Positions 54,569 through 64,000 of a stretch of DNA of 64,000 nucleotides are shown here, piece by piece. The notes under the pieces were generated by a model. The model was not told where the DNA came from. It searched no databases and worked only from the letters and a program-made list of their open reading frames with translations. Source of the DNA: Allomyces arbusculus (Eukaryota; Blastocladiomycota; Blastocladiomycetes; Blastocladiales; Blastocladiaceae); the NCBI GenBank assembly GCA_027604705.1, contig JADHYV010000086.1:1-64000 (forward strand), written 5' to 3'. Made by a program: the position numbers and the translations under genes. Numbering within the stretch: the first letter of the stretch is position 1; each line of letters starts with the position of its first letter.

Positions 54569-56266
54569 ATGGACCACGACGCCGCCAACGCTGCCATTGC
54601 CGACGCGCACCGCGTCAACGGTCGTGCCGTGCCCGCGCGCTCCAAGTCGCTTCTCCGTCGCGGCCTGCGCAGTGCCGCGACCGACCGACCGCTGCCCGCG
54701 ACCCCGGCGCCGCCTGTACCTGTGCCCGACGCTGAAGCCCGCGCGCCACGATCGCCCGCGCCCAGCTACTCGCCCGCACCAAGCTACGCGCCGCTCGCGC
54801 TGCACGCCGACGCCAAGAGCAGCACGACGAGTCTGACTGGCGCGCCCACGCTCGAGTTGCTCCCACCGCCGCTGCCCGCCAAACCCGCGCCCTCGCCGCC
54901 CGCCATTGCGACGCCGCACCTCGCGGCCGACCTCTTGCTCGCCCTGTCCGACCACTACCTGCAGGCAGACACCGATACCACCACCGCCGACGCCGACGCC
55001 GACCACCTTGGCCCGATGCCGCGCCCCCTCGACGCAGAATGGCACTTACCCGTCGACGCGCCCCCGCCGCCACCACCAGCGACCACGCACTGGCCGTCCC
55101 CCTTACCGCCGGCCTACGCGCCCATGTCGTCGCCACCGACCGTCATGCCCGCCAACAGCTGGCCTGGGGTGACCACGCACGCGTCGATGCACGTTACCAT
55201 GGCCGACACGCACCCATCGATCCCGCCCGCGCACCCGGGCGCCGTCACGGCCTCCTCGTCATCGACTTCGCCATCGACTCCGCCGACACGGCACGAACCG
55301 CCGCGCCCGACACGTGCTGCTCCACGTCCACCTCGCCCTTCCCGCGCAGTCGATACCGATCCACCTGCTCCGACAGCCGCGCCAGCGTCGCTCCTGACGG
55401 CCGCCGTCTCGCTGCAAGCCGTGCACGACCTCTACGACGCGTTCTACGCGTGGATGCACGCGCGCATGACACGGATCGTGCACCACGCGCTGCTTCCGCG
55501 TGGGGACGGGTCGCACTACCCACCTGGTCGCGACCCGTTTGCAATCGCGACCAATATGCCGCGCGACGCGCCGCACCCGCGCGCTGCAGCCGCCGCCTTG
55601 GTCGCGCAGTGCATGGCGATCGTGCGCAAACACGTCTGGGACGTGCTTGATCGCGACCGCGCGGGGATCGCACAGGCATTGGCCGGGATCTTGCCCGCGG
55701 CGGCTGCTGCGGGACGCGACGCCGAGACGACGGGCAGTTCGACCGACTCGGTCGCGGCCGCAATTCTCGCCGAGGCCGGCGCCGTGCTCGCACACGCGGC
55801 CGAATCGGTCCCGGACCTCGTGCCGTTCCTGACTTCTGACTCGCCGTCCACCACGACCCACGCGCACGCGGACCCGATCATCCCCGTCGCACAGCACATT
55901 GTTGGCGCCCTGCGCGCGCGACTGCAACCTGCCCTGCAGCGCCTGACCACACTTCTCGATCGGTACACGGGCGACGTGCCCCTCGACCAGCCCGACATTC
56001 CCGCGGGTACCGTGGTGCGCGCCATGTGCGTGTATCTGGTCGTGCGCGCGTATCCGAGCCGACCGTCGGTCGCACCGCACGCGCCCGCGCGTGGTGCGCC
56101 GTTTGATGTGAAGTTGCACGATGCGGGGTTTTCGTTGGATGATGGCGCCGCAGGGGTCGTCGTCCTATGCGCGATGCCGGGATTGTACCGGCGCCGTAAG
56201 AATGCGGTGGGGGAAGTGCAGTGGGACGTGGTCTACCGCGCGAAAGTGTGGTGCGATGCCGTGTGA
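54569..56266 (+). CDS. Hypothetical protein with disordered N-terminus and helical C-terminal domain
   Basis: 565 residues from ATG 54569; the open frame extends upstream to 54293 but crosses the promoter. I do not recognise it. Residues 1-280 are Pro/Ala/Thr-rich and disordered, with PLPATPAPPVPVP and LLPPPLPAKPAPSPP motifs that could bind SH3 domains. Residues about 285-565 look folded and mostly helical: LLTAAVSLQAVHDLYDAFYA, WMHARMTRIVHHALLP, ALVAQCMAIVRKHVWDVLDR, IVGALRARLQPALQRLTTLL, then RAMCVYLVVRAYPSRP and a C-terminal beta-like part GFSLDDGAAGVVVLCAMPGL ending VVYRAKVWCDAV. It is a plausible intracellular regulatory or scaffold protein, but nothing more can be said. No intron is needed. 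Confidence 0.65.
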   Translation: MDHDAANAAIADAHRVNGRAVPARSKSLLRRGLRSAATDRPLPATPAPPVPVPDAEARAPRSPAPSYSPAPSYAPLALHADAKSSTTSLTGAPTLELLPPPLPAKPAPSPPAIATPHLAADLLLALSDHYLQADTDTTTADADADHLGPMPRPLDAEWHLPVDAPPPPPPATTHWPSPLPPAYAPMSSPPTVMPANSWPGVTTHASMHVTMADTHPSIPPAHPGAVTASSSSTSPSTPPTRHEPPRPTRAAPRPPRPSRAVDTDPPAPTAAPASLLTAAVSLQAVHDLYDAFYAWMHARMTRIVHHALLPRGDGSHYPPGRDPFAIATNMPRDAPHPRAAAAALVAQCMAIVRKHVWDVLDRDRAGIAQALAGILPAAAAAGRDAETTGSSTDSVAAAILAEAGAVLAHAAESVPDLVPFLTSDSPSTTTHAHADPIIPVAQHIVGALRARLQPALQRLTTLLDRYTGDVPLDQPDIPAGTVVRAMCVYLVVRAYPSRPSVAPHAPARGAPFDVKLHDAGFSLDDGAAGVVVLCAMPGLYRRRKNAVGEVQWDVVYRAKVWCDAV

Positions 56267-57284
56267 TTGCTGGGAGGGTGGCCCACGAGAGAGGATGGAA
56301 TTTGTGAAATTTGGTTTGGCATTCGGTTGCGTCGTGTTTATGTTCAGTCTGGCTCGCCACCGCGTGCAAATGGAGAACGACGTCGCATCCCCCACGTCGG
56401 CAAGGTCGCGGAGTGGGCTCGCTCTCGTCGTCGTGCTGAACGGCCAGGTCCTTGTTAGTTCTCTTCGACACAGCCAGCTTAGCTTGTCAGCATGTTTATA
56501 TTGACATCGAACGGAGTAAACGGAGTTCCTTACACCCATCCGAGCCCATTTCGGCAACAATTCACGTCCCAATGCAACACTCACGAGTCAAGGATCTACT
56601 CTCCAATCACATTTACGAGAAAGAGATCCAATATCCCAAATGGCTAAATCCAGCAGTTTGATTGCAACAGCACATGTTGGACACAGATCGACTCGGGGTA
56701 GTTCATTCCGCAGTCGTCTCCCCGATTCCTAAAGGTCCGCGACTCTCACTTCAGCCTATGTTGACTTGACAAGGACGCGCCATCTACAACACGGCAGCGC
56801 CCCCGTGGCAGGTCGAGTTGCCTCCGCAAGGGAGGTGATCCAAAGATTCCTCAGAGCCGGCCATGGAAATGGAGTGGTTGAGCGGCGGTCAAGGCAAGTT
56901 GTGGCAACATCGAGCAGTGAGTTGGAGAGCGACAGACTTGACACAATGTCCACGCCCTGATCAGGAACCGATCAATAACGCGTCCATGATGATTCGCCCA
57001 ATCAATCCAAACCAGCTGCCCTCACAACGCGACCGAGCGGGTGGACGGACCGCGAAGCCGCCTGCCGGTGCGATTGACAGCGGACCCGCTTGCGCTCCCC
57101 GCCGTAATGGGTAGTGATGGTGGATCAGTGCCGCCGTGATCAACACATGCAGTTCGTGATCAGTGCCAGCGGCTCGTGATCCACTCACGCTCGGCCTGCT
57201 CGTCCTGACTTGGCACCCACTCGGCACCACTGCCCGCATTCTCTTTTGCTCGCACTGTCAAACTGGCCAAGTGAGCAACCAACC
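56267..57284. other. Intergenic region upstream of the LETM1-like gene
   Basis: About 1.0 kb, AT-richer between 56450 and 56950. It contains the GTGATC triplet at 57136-57182. No supported gene. Confidence 0.6.
57136..57182 (+). promoter_or_regulatory. Three phased GTGATC motifs upstream of the LETM1-like gene
   Basis: GTGATCA at 57136-57142, GTGATCA at 57156-57162 and GTGATCC at 57176-57182, spaced exactly 20 and 20 bases. Each is preceded by C or TC. The last ends 102 bases before the ATG. The COX18 upstream region carries the same arrangement (10 and 20 base spacing, 106 bases before the ATG). The regular spacing suggests sites on one face of the helix. Function inferred. Confidence 0.55.
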
Positions 57285-58454
57285 ATGATTCTGGCCCGAC
57301 CCGCCACGGCCCGACGTGCTTCGTTCGCACTCGCCAGCACCAACAACATGAGCAGCATGGCCATGCTCTGCCGCAGCACGACGACGATGAAGGTCGCAGC
57401 ACCCTCAGTTATCGGCACCCGCTTGCTCGCGACCAAGGCCGGCAAGCGCAGCAAGTCGGCGGTTACGTCCAAGCCCGTGGCCAAGGCAGCGACCACGACA
57501 GCGACCAGCACCCCAACCACTGAGCCGATCACCACGGATACGACCGCGTCCATCCCCGCTACCAGCGCAGACAATGACCCCGCGCGCTCTGCGCCGGCGT
57601 CCGTCGCCACGACTCCCGCCGCCAGCAAGCCCAAGAAATCGTTCACCGAGAAGATGCGCGACTTTTTCCAAAAGTACAAGCGCGGCCTGACCGTCCTCAT
57701 TCGCGAGGACCTGCCCGCGTACCGCGCCCTCCAGTCGGCCAAACCTGATCCGACCACCTGGACGTGGCGCGAAACGCAACTCGCGCGCCGCGTCAAGTCG
57801 GACTTGCGCATTCTCGCGCCGTTCGGCTTCTTCCTGCTCATTCTGCCGGAAGTGATCCCGCTGCTCGTCCTGCGCGGTCTCGTCCCCTCGACCTGTCTCG
57901 ACGCCGCCGACATTGAAAAGCAGCGCACGAAACTCGCGGCCAAGCGGCTCGAGACTGCGGGGAAAGTGTGGTCGGCGGTCGCGAAAGCGCCCGTGATTAA
58001 GCCCGCGTCGCTGACGACGGCAGCGGCCGTGGCCAGTGTGGCGCGCCGGTTCCCGACGGATTTCGAAGTGCAGCACTTGGCGTGGTCGCAGATGGTCTAT
58101 TCGGCGCGGTACTTTGGGCAGTTCCCGTACTTGCCCTCGACGCGGCTCTTGCATGCGCGGTTGGTCAAGCGGATGCGGGACCTGGAGGCGGATGACCGGT
58201 TGCTCTTGCGCGACGGCGGAGTGAAGTGGTTGACCGATGACGAGTTGGCGAGTGCGGCCGAGGCGCGTGGCGTCGCGACGACGGCGGCCGGGTCTGCGAG
58301 CGGGCGGAAACCCACGCGGCGACACTTGGAGGCGATGATCGAGTCGTGGATCGAGATGAATACGGATTCAAGCGTGCCCAAGCCCTTGGTCGTGTTTGCG
58401 CGGATCGTGCAGATGGAGCATTTGCGTCGCGCGCTGGACCGGACGAGCGAGTGA
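57285..58454 (+). CDS. LETM1-domain mitochondrial inner-membrane protein
   Basis: 389 residues. The N-terminus is basic and rich in Ala/Ser/Thr with few acids (MILARPATARRASFALASTN), a mitochondrial targeting leader. The LETM1 block is EKMRDFFQKYKRGLTVLIRE (about residues 118-137), RRVKSDLRILAPFGFFLLIL followed by PEVIPLLVLRGLVPSTCLD, the membrane segment with the conserved Pro-Glu and LPS-like loop. The matrix part FPTDFEVQHLAWSQMVYSAR, VKWLTDDELASAAEARGV and RRHLEAMIESWIEM fits the ribosome-binding-like LETM1 domain. It is shorter than LETM1/Mdm38 (about 570) and lacks EF-hands and long coiled coils, more like LETMD1. Family members act in mitochondrial K+/H+ exchange and assembly of respiratory complexes. 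No intron. The upstream GTGATC triplet links it with COX18. Confidence 0.85.
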   Translation: MILARPATARRASFALASTNNMSSMAMLCRSTTTMKVAAPSVIGTRLLATKAGKRSKSAVTSKPVAKAATTTATSTPTTEPITTDTTASIPATSADNDPARSAPASVATTPAASKPKKSFTEKMRDFFQKYKRGLTVLIREDLPAYRALQSAKPDPTTWTWRETQLARRVKSDLRILAPFGFFLLILPEVIPLLVLRGLVPSTCLDAADIEKQRTKLAAKRLETAGKVWSAVAKAPVIKPASLTTAAAVASVARRFPTDFEVQHLAWSQMVYSARYFGQFPYLPSTRLLHARLVKRMRDLEADDRLLLRDGGVKWLTDDELASAAEARGVATTAAGSASGRKPTRRHLEAMIESWIEMNTDSSVPKPLVVFARIVQMEHLRRALDRTSE

Positions 58455-59593
58455 GACAGATTTGCGCACGTGTCGAATGATTGGTGTGCGTGTCGGTGCA
58501 CATTGGGATCTGGCGTGCGGGTGGACGTGGTGTAGGTGGGAGGAGGAGGGGCGTGCCGTAGTTGATATAAATATACGCATAGGATCGGTGTCGGAAAGAG
58601 TCTTTTGTTTTCACCAAGATCTCAGTCGATTTCTACACCGTTGATTCTCCTTGCGCTGATCGTCACGGCGCGGGTCAGGCGCGTACTCGTCAGCGTCACC
58701 GCGTCGCATCGTCGACCGTTGGCCGCGCGTCGGCAACCGATCGATCGTTTACGGCGTGCCGTGAGCCTATTTGGAACGTGCGCAAGGGCACGACGACTGA
58801 TACGGCCCATCGCTAGCAAGGGCGCCAGTCTGCATAGTCAATTCTGGCTCGCTACGCCAGCGGCAACGCCACGAGTCCAAGGGTGGACAAGGGACGTCTC
58901 TGCGTCAACAAGCTTGGTCAGATCGGGTCCGGAAATGAGCGACGGGCGGTCGCAGGACAACAAGCACGCTGATCGTGTGGGTGATGGCTTGGCACATGCA
59001 AGCGCGGTCACCTTTGTTCCGCGCACCCCAAATGATGCAACTGGTACTTGGCGAGATGGTCCACATGAACATGCTGGAGTATCGAGCGCGTGAGCATTGC
59101 GGCTGTGGATTGACTGGGGGACCAATCGCCCGGTGGTGAATCTGGGTCTTGCTTGTGGTGCTGGCCACTTTCGACTTTCGAGTTTCGACCCATGCCGCTC
59201 CCGCCGCGAGAACAGGCTCCAGCACCTACCAAACATTCAATACCGATGGTTCTGTATCCTGAAGGAACCAATCATTGGATGGCAGCACCGCACCGACAAC
59301 GAATGCAAGAGAGGGTGGAAAAGAGCGAGGCAGAAAAGGAAACGAGGGGCCAATAACGCAATACAACGCGCCAGCAGTCTACACAAACACGGCGGAGAGA
59401 ACGAGAGGTAGCAACATCGAGAAGACATACAGAGGCTAGGGGTTCAAACACAGAAACTCAAAAATCAAACGAGCGCAGCTTGGATCTGGGTGAACGTCTT
59501 GTGTCAAGTAAACCAAAAACCAAAAATAAAACACGAGGCCGGAAGGAGCGCGTCAGATCGAGCCCGTGACCCGCGACACACGCGCGCGGTCGC
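58455..59593. other. Convergent gap, 1.1 kb
   Basis: Between the LETM1-like stop and the stop of the SH3 membrane protein. AT-richer, especially 59200-59560. Open frames here start from non-ATG codons or are short; none supported. Confidence 0.55.
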
Positions 59594-61665
59594 CTACTGC
59601 AAGCAAATCACAGGGAACGCGCCGCTCTGTCCCGTTGACAAGTTGTGCCCGACGGCCCAATTGTCCAGGTAGACGTGCTCGACCACCACCAAATCATCAA
59701 GGTTCAACAGCAACTCGTCGTCGAGCGACGGCGCGTACGGGATTGCAACCCGGCGCGCACCCGCACGTGGTGCGGGGCCCGCAATTGCCGGCGCGGGACT
59801 CGCAAGCACGGGCGGCGAGGCCGCAGCTGCACCGGCCGGGTGGAACGAGAATGTTGACGACGGCGCGTTCTCCGACGGCGTCAGCGACTCGCGCGGCGAA
59901 TTCGTAGTCCCAGGCTCGGCAGCGGGAGCAGCCGCAGCGGGGTTAGGCGTCGATGCAGCGGCAGCCGGCAAGGTCGCAAGCGCGGCGGTCAGCGACAAGG
60001 CCGACTCATTATCGTCATCGACTTCCGCCAATCCGCGCGCTGCTTCAGCCACCGCGGCCCACGCGGGGGGTCCCATCGGCACCGTCGGAGACGTCCCTGC
60101 CGAGCTCCGGCGTCGCCGCGCCGACCCGGCCCACGACCGCGTCTCATCCTCGTCCCCTTCCGCATCCCCATCAAACCACATCGACTCAGCCATCCGTCGA
60201 TCCCTCGCCGCATCCAAATTCACCAATCGCGGCACGCGTTGTGACATGGGTGACATTGGTGAAACCGGAACGGGCGAGAGCGCTGCGGGGGCAGCAGACA
60301 GGACCGGGATCGGGATCGCAATCGCCGGAGGCGGCGCGTACCCTTTACTCGCCGATCGGTGTTCCGAATCCGGGATCCGTGCGCGCGCATAAGGCATCGC
60401 ACGGGTCGAATCATCGTCGTCGTCGGCTGCGTCCGCACCAGGTTGCGCGCGGTACCACGGCGCCTGGAAAATGGCTTGTGTTGACTTGGGCGTGAGTGGC
60501 GGGAGTGGGGTCGCGGGACCCGCACCCGACGCGAACATGGCCGAGGCGGACGCGGGTGGGCCATAGAGCGAGAGTTTGTAGGAGCGGCGTGGCGCCGTGC
60601 CGGCGCCCGACAGGGCGTTCACGAGACTCGGGGTCGTGGACGAGGGCGCGTTGGACGTATGCGGCGACGTGCGCGGGTGATAGACGGACGCGGTGTCGAT
60701 GGCGGTAGCGGCCGACCGGCGTCGACGCACGCGCTGGTAGGCGACGGCCGCGACGGCGCCGACGGCACCAATGACGCCGAGGGTAGTGACAATGGGGGTC
60801 ACGACCGAGGCGGTGCTCGCTGACGACGAGGACGCGCCGCTGCCGGTGGGCGCGGTCGCGACAGCGTCGGTGACGCCGTTGGTCGCTCCGTTGTTCGAAT
60901 CGGTCTGGGTCGAATCGCCAGCGTTAGGCGCTGGTACCGCGGGCGAGGCTGCGGGCGCGTCGGACGGGGAATGGCCAGCGGCAGATGACGGCGGTTGGTT
61001 GTTGTTGCTGGCAGCGGAAGGGGACGCGTCCTGAACGGCTAGGACGGTGCCATCGCCCGAGATGGGCACGTCAGACGCCTGGCGCGCGCCCGCGGGTGGG
61101 CTGACCGCGCGCTGGTTCGACGAAGCCGTCGAAGGCGCGGGTGTGGGAGACGGTGCGGCCGTAGGAGCAGCAGTGGGCTGCGGTTGCGGCGTCGGCGCGA
61201 CAGTCGGCTGCGGCGATGGGCGCACACCAAAGTTGTTGGTCGGGACGGGTGCCGGTGACGGAGAGGCCGTGGGGATCAGGTCCCGCGAAGCTGGCGGCGT
61301 CGCAGTGGTCGCAACAGGCGGCGGATCTAGACAGGCACGAGCCGGGTGAGGCTCTGCTTCGTGCAGGGACACGACCATCGAGGAAGAACAAACGCACCAG
61401 CCTGCGTTGGCGCAGCGGTCGGCGCCGGCGCAACCTCGGTTGGTGCCGGGACCGCGGACGTGGGCGCGGGCGACCTTGATGGCACCGGCGGAAGCAATGG
61501 CGGCGCAAAGGTCGGGTCGGCCGGAGCGGGAGCTGGGGCCGCATTCGTCGTCGTCACGGGCGCGAGCACGGCCAGGAGCAGGAGCACGGCCGCGGCAACG
61601 GCCAGCGCGGTCGCGGGCAGTTGAGAGCGACGGCGCTGCCCCCCTCCGCGCGTGCGGGCCGACAT
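59594..61665 (-). CDS. Single-pass membrane protein with cytosolic SH3 domain, two exons
   Basis: Minus-strand exons 61665-61398 and 61326-59594 (71-base intron, donor GTGCGT) give 666 residues. A signal peptide or anchor lies at residues 15-43 (LPATALAVAAAVLLLLAVLA). A Pro/Thr/Ala-rich, probably O-glycosylated outer region follows (TPQPQPTAAPTAAPSPTPAP). One transmembrane helix, SVVTPIVTTLGVIGAVGAVA, lies near residue 330 and is followed by the stop-transfer QRVRRRRS. The cytosolic tail is about 310 residues and ends in an SH3 domain (about 612-666): RRVAIPYAPSLDDELLLNLD, DLVVVEHVYLDNWAVGHN and GQSGAFPVICL carry the ALYDY-like, Trp and Pro residues. The layout resembles fungal mucin-like surface sensors (Fus1/Sho1 style, by analogy only). 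Partners unknown. Confidence 0.8.
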
Positions 61666-62142
61666 AGCGACGTGCGGGCGCCTGCCGGGAGGCGGAGTAA
61701 AAAGCTTGGTGGGGGTGGTTGGTCGAGTGTCCTGCGCGTCTGGCGGGCGCGGCGGGCGGTCCAGCAGCGCGGCGCGGCACGGGCGCGCACAGTGCGGGGA
61801 GTTGTCTGTCTATGGGGCGACCGTGGTGGCCGTGGTCGTGTCGTGCAACTGCGATGGTGGCCGTGTTCGTGCGACCTTGGCGGCCGGGCCGTTCGTGGTG
61901 CTTGTCGTTTGTTCGTTTGGCGGTTGGCGTGGGCGTGGGTGCGGTGGCGCGGCGCGCACGTGCGAAGCAAACAGGCGTCGCCTGCCTCGCTGGAGCTGTT
62001 GATCACGTCACGCGCTGCGTTGCTAGGTGGTCGGCCGGTTGCACACCTCAGCTTGCGTGCTCGTCGTCGACAGGGTGGAGCGACGCATCGAGCACCATCA
62101 CCACGACCACAACGCCGATCAATACGGCACGCACTTGCCGCC
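61666..62142. other. Divergent promoter region of the SH3 protein and Zn2Cys6 regulator
   Basis: 477 bases between start codons. One TGATCAC lies at 62000-62006. No supported open frame. Confidence 0.55.
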
Positions 62143-64000
62143 ATGGCCGCGCCGCAACCGGCGCCGCCGCCGCACCCAACTTGGACCACCACCGCGCGCG
62201 CCCCCTACCCGCGCCTGCCCGCCCAGGCCGTTCCGCCGCACCGTCGACCACCTGCAACCTCCACCACGGCCACGTCCTCGACAGCGACGACACCAGCGAC
62301 CACCCCGCCCGCGAGCCCGGGCCTTGCCGCGCGCCCAGCCCCACCGTCGCATGCCCATGCTGCCGCTGCTGCCGCACACGCCGCGGCCCTTTCCACGCTC
62401 CGCACTCCACCAGCACCCTATGCAGCTGCACCTCCACCAACAACCGCCGTCTCGGCCCGTCCACGCACCACCATCTCGGGCCTGCTCGCGCTCAAGCGGC
62501 TCGCCGCGTCAGGGACGGCGTCGACTACGGCGCGCACGCCCGCTCCCCTACCTCCACCACTTCCACCACCACCGCCGATCCCGCCGCCGGCCGCACGGTT
62601 CGCGCCGCACCATCCGCTCCTCGCACCCTCTGGCGGATACCCGGCCCCGCCATCCCCTACCGCAGCGGCAGCAGCTGCCGCAGCCGCCGCACGCTCTCTT
62701 CTCGCGCACCAGCACCATCGCGACATGTCGGCCGCCGCTGCTGCTGCTGCGGCAGCCGGCGGGCCCACGGGCGCGCCGACCACGCCCTACGCGCGGTATC
62801 CATACTACTACGCCTACCCGGCACCCGCATTTGCGCTCGCGCACGCGGCCGCCACTGCGGTACCCTCTTCGACCTCGTCGGCACCAGCTGTCCCGACTCC
62901 ACCTGCGCAGTCCGCGCGGACCGATGCGCTAGCAGCGCTGGTCGCAGCCAAGCCGCACAACGGCCCGCGTGCGTGCGTGCACTGCAAGGCGTCCCACGTC
63001 GCGTGCGAAATGGCGCGCCCGTGTCCGCGGTGTGTAAGGCTCGGGAAGGCCGATACGTGTGTCGACGCGGAGCGGAAACCAAGGACCAAACGCGCAACGG
63101 CAGCGACGGGTAAGGGCAGTGCTGCGAAACGCAAGCGCGCTGGGGCTCAAGCGACTGCGACGTCGACGGCAGCTATGGCGACGGCGGCGATGCCAAAGGC
63201 GAGTGGAGCCAGTGTGACTGCGGCAGCGGCAGCCAAGGCTCCTCGACCTCGGACAGTACTAGCACCAGCAGTCGCTAAGCGTGTGCCGAGTCCCGAGATC
63301 GCAATCAAACCTGACCCGGACGCGTCGGACCCACTTCCTCCTCCACTACCGCCTGCCGCGGCTGCCCCGGCCAGTAAACCGTCGCGCAAGCGCCGCATCT
63401 CGGCCGCATCCGCATGGACCCACTCGGCCCCAACCCCTGCACCTGCCATCGACGTTTCATCAGTCCTGACCAAGGACGCCATGTGGTTTTCCACGACAGC
63501 GCGTGCATCGACGCCCGATGCACCCGCGCGTCCACCGCCCAAACGCGCACGACGAACGCGCAAGTCGTCGCACCTCTCGAACGCCCCGCTGCCGCTCCCG
63601 TCGCGACACGCGTTGCCCGACTTTCTTCTGCTCGACCCAGACGAGATCGACGCGCTCGATGCCGACGACACCGGACCCGTCCCCGCTGTATCCGCCGACT
63701 CGCCATTTGCGCCCGTCGGGTCAGCCGACCACGTCGCCGCCCTCCTGGGCGCGTACGCTCTTCCGCCCACCGGCTCCCCCTTCTCGTCATCCCGCCGCAG
63801 CCATCATACCGCACCCGATCCATTCGTCGCGCTCGGATCAGCCGAGCACATGGCGGCCCTCGTCGGCCACGGTGCGCCGCAAGATGAGATCGAGGACGCT
63901 ATGGCCTACGTGCAGTGGAGCGAGGACGACAACCCGAGCCCGCCATCGCGCGCGAGTTCGCAGGGGACCGCGGCCGACGAAGACGAGACCGAGGCGCTCG
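62143..64000 (+). CDS. Zn(II)2Cys6 transcription factor, Ert1/AcuK-like, incomplete at window end
   Basis: Open from ATG 62143 to the last base (619 codons) with no stop, so the C-terminus is missing. The N-terminal 260 residues are Ala/Pro-rich, with a tyrosine patch TPYARYPYYYAYPAPAFA. The zinc cluster near residues 277-305 reads CVHCKASHVACEMARPCPRC followed by VRLGKADTC: C-x2-C-x6-C-x5-C-x2-C-x8-C, with the His in KASH and the RPCPRC turn typical of Ert1/AcuK/Rds2 regulators of gluconeogenesis and respiration. A basic stretch ERKPRTKR follows directly, then an Ala-rich nuclear-type basic tail. Further on are two similar segments, PVGSADHVAALLGAYA (about 526) and ALGSAEHMAALVGHGA (about 565). 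The PAS domain of true Ert1 is not in the window. DNA target unknown. Confidence 0.8.
   Translation, partial: MAAPQPAPPPHPTWTTTARAPYPRLPAQAVPPHRRPPATSTTATSSTATTPATTPPASPGLAARPAPPSHAHAAAAAAHAAALSTLRTPPAPYAAAPPPTTAVSARPRTTISGLLALKRLAASGTASTTARTPAPLPPPLPPPPPIPPPAARFAPHHPLLAPSGGYPAPPSPTAAAAAAAAAARSLLAHQHHRDMSAAAAAAAAAGGPTGAPTTPYARYPYYYAYPAPAFALAHAAATAVPSSTSSAPAVPTPPAQSARTDALAALVAAKPHNGPRACVHCKASHVACEMARPCPRCVRLGKADTCVDAERKPRTKRATAATGKGSAAKRKRAGAQATATSTAAMATAAMPKASGASVTAAAAAKAPRPRTVLAPAVAKRVPSPEIAIKPDPDASDPLPPPLPPAAAAPASKPSRKRRISAASAWTHSAPTPAPAIDVSSVLTKDAMWFSTTARASTPDAPARPPPKRARRTRKSSHLSNAPLPLPSRHALPDFLLLDPDEIDALDADDTGPVPAVSADSPFAPVGSADHVAALLGAYALPPTGSPFSSSRRSHHTAPDPFVALGSAEHMAALVGHGAPQDEIEDAMAYVQWSEDDNPSPPSRASSQGTAADEDETEAL

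Noticed and set aside
59430-59460. GGTTCAAAC-like tRNA B box
   Set aside because: No A box or cloverleaf could be placed around it.
61719-63113. 464-codon + frame overlapping the zinc-cluster gene
   Set aside because: Different frame from the Zn2Cys6 motif, Arg/Ser-rich, crosses the divergent promoter.

Overview
The window is the left end of a chromosome from a GC-rich fungus. Bases 1-490 are telomeric: C-rich CCTAAn units at the 5' end of the + strand, as expected for a left terminus. A fungus is indicated by saccharopine reductase (LYS9, alpha-aminoadipate lysine pathway), a Zn(II)2Cys6 transcription factor of the Ert1/AcuK type, a SepH/Cdc7-type kinase, and many short spliceosomal introns. 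Very GC-rich, Ala/Pro-rich coding sequence together with a class I cyclic-nucleotide phosphodiesterase makes a zoosporic, early-diverging fungus (for example Blastocladiomycota) my best guess. That placement is inference.

Layout. 0-3 kb: telomere, AT-richer subtelomere, one unrecognised gene. 3.8-19.5 kb: COX18 (mitochondrial insertase), ARPC1 (Arp2/3 subunit, five exons), LYS9 (three exons), INO80 remodeller ATPase (two exons) and a SepH-like kinase (five exons) that ends in a C1-like zinc finger and a CaaX box. 20-37.5 kb: F-box-like protein, cyclic-nucleotide phosphodiesterase, MAF1 (Pol III repressor), TMEM53/DUF829 hydrolase, an FHA-BRCT2 protein of MDC1/Mdb1 type, TRIP4/Rqt4, and a triose-phosphate/nucleotide-sugar transporter. 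38.5-43.8 kb: a 1,676-residue low-complexity protein with a leucine-rich C-terminal region.

44.4-51.6 kb holds the most unusual locus: five tandem, same-strand paralogues of a 140-146-residue secreted protein with two invariant cysteines. Each has a clear TATA box 73-89 bases before its ATG (exactly 73 in three), in an otherwise TATA-poor GC-rich region. I do not recognise the family. 52-64 kb: an RD-repeat protein, an unrecognised gene, a LETM1-like mitochondrial protein, a single-pass membrane protein with a cytosolic SH3 domain, and an incomplete Zn(II)2Cys6 regulator running off the window.

The housekeeping genes do not form a pathway. Many neighbours are head-to-head pairs that share a 0.4-1.2 kb promoter region. 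COX18 and the LETM1-like gene, both predicted mitochondrial inner-membrane proteins, carry the same triple GTGATC motif about 105 bases before their start codons. Exon boundaries were inferred by eye from reading frame, GT/AG sites and family conservation; all 24 reconstructed introns keep the frame. No tRNA, rRNA, CRISPR or recognisable transposon was seen.
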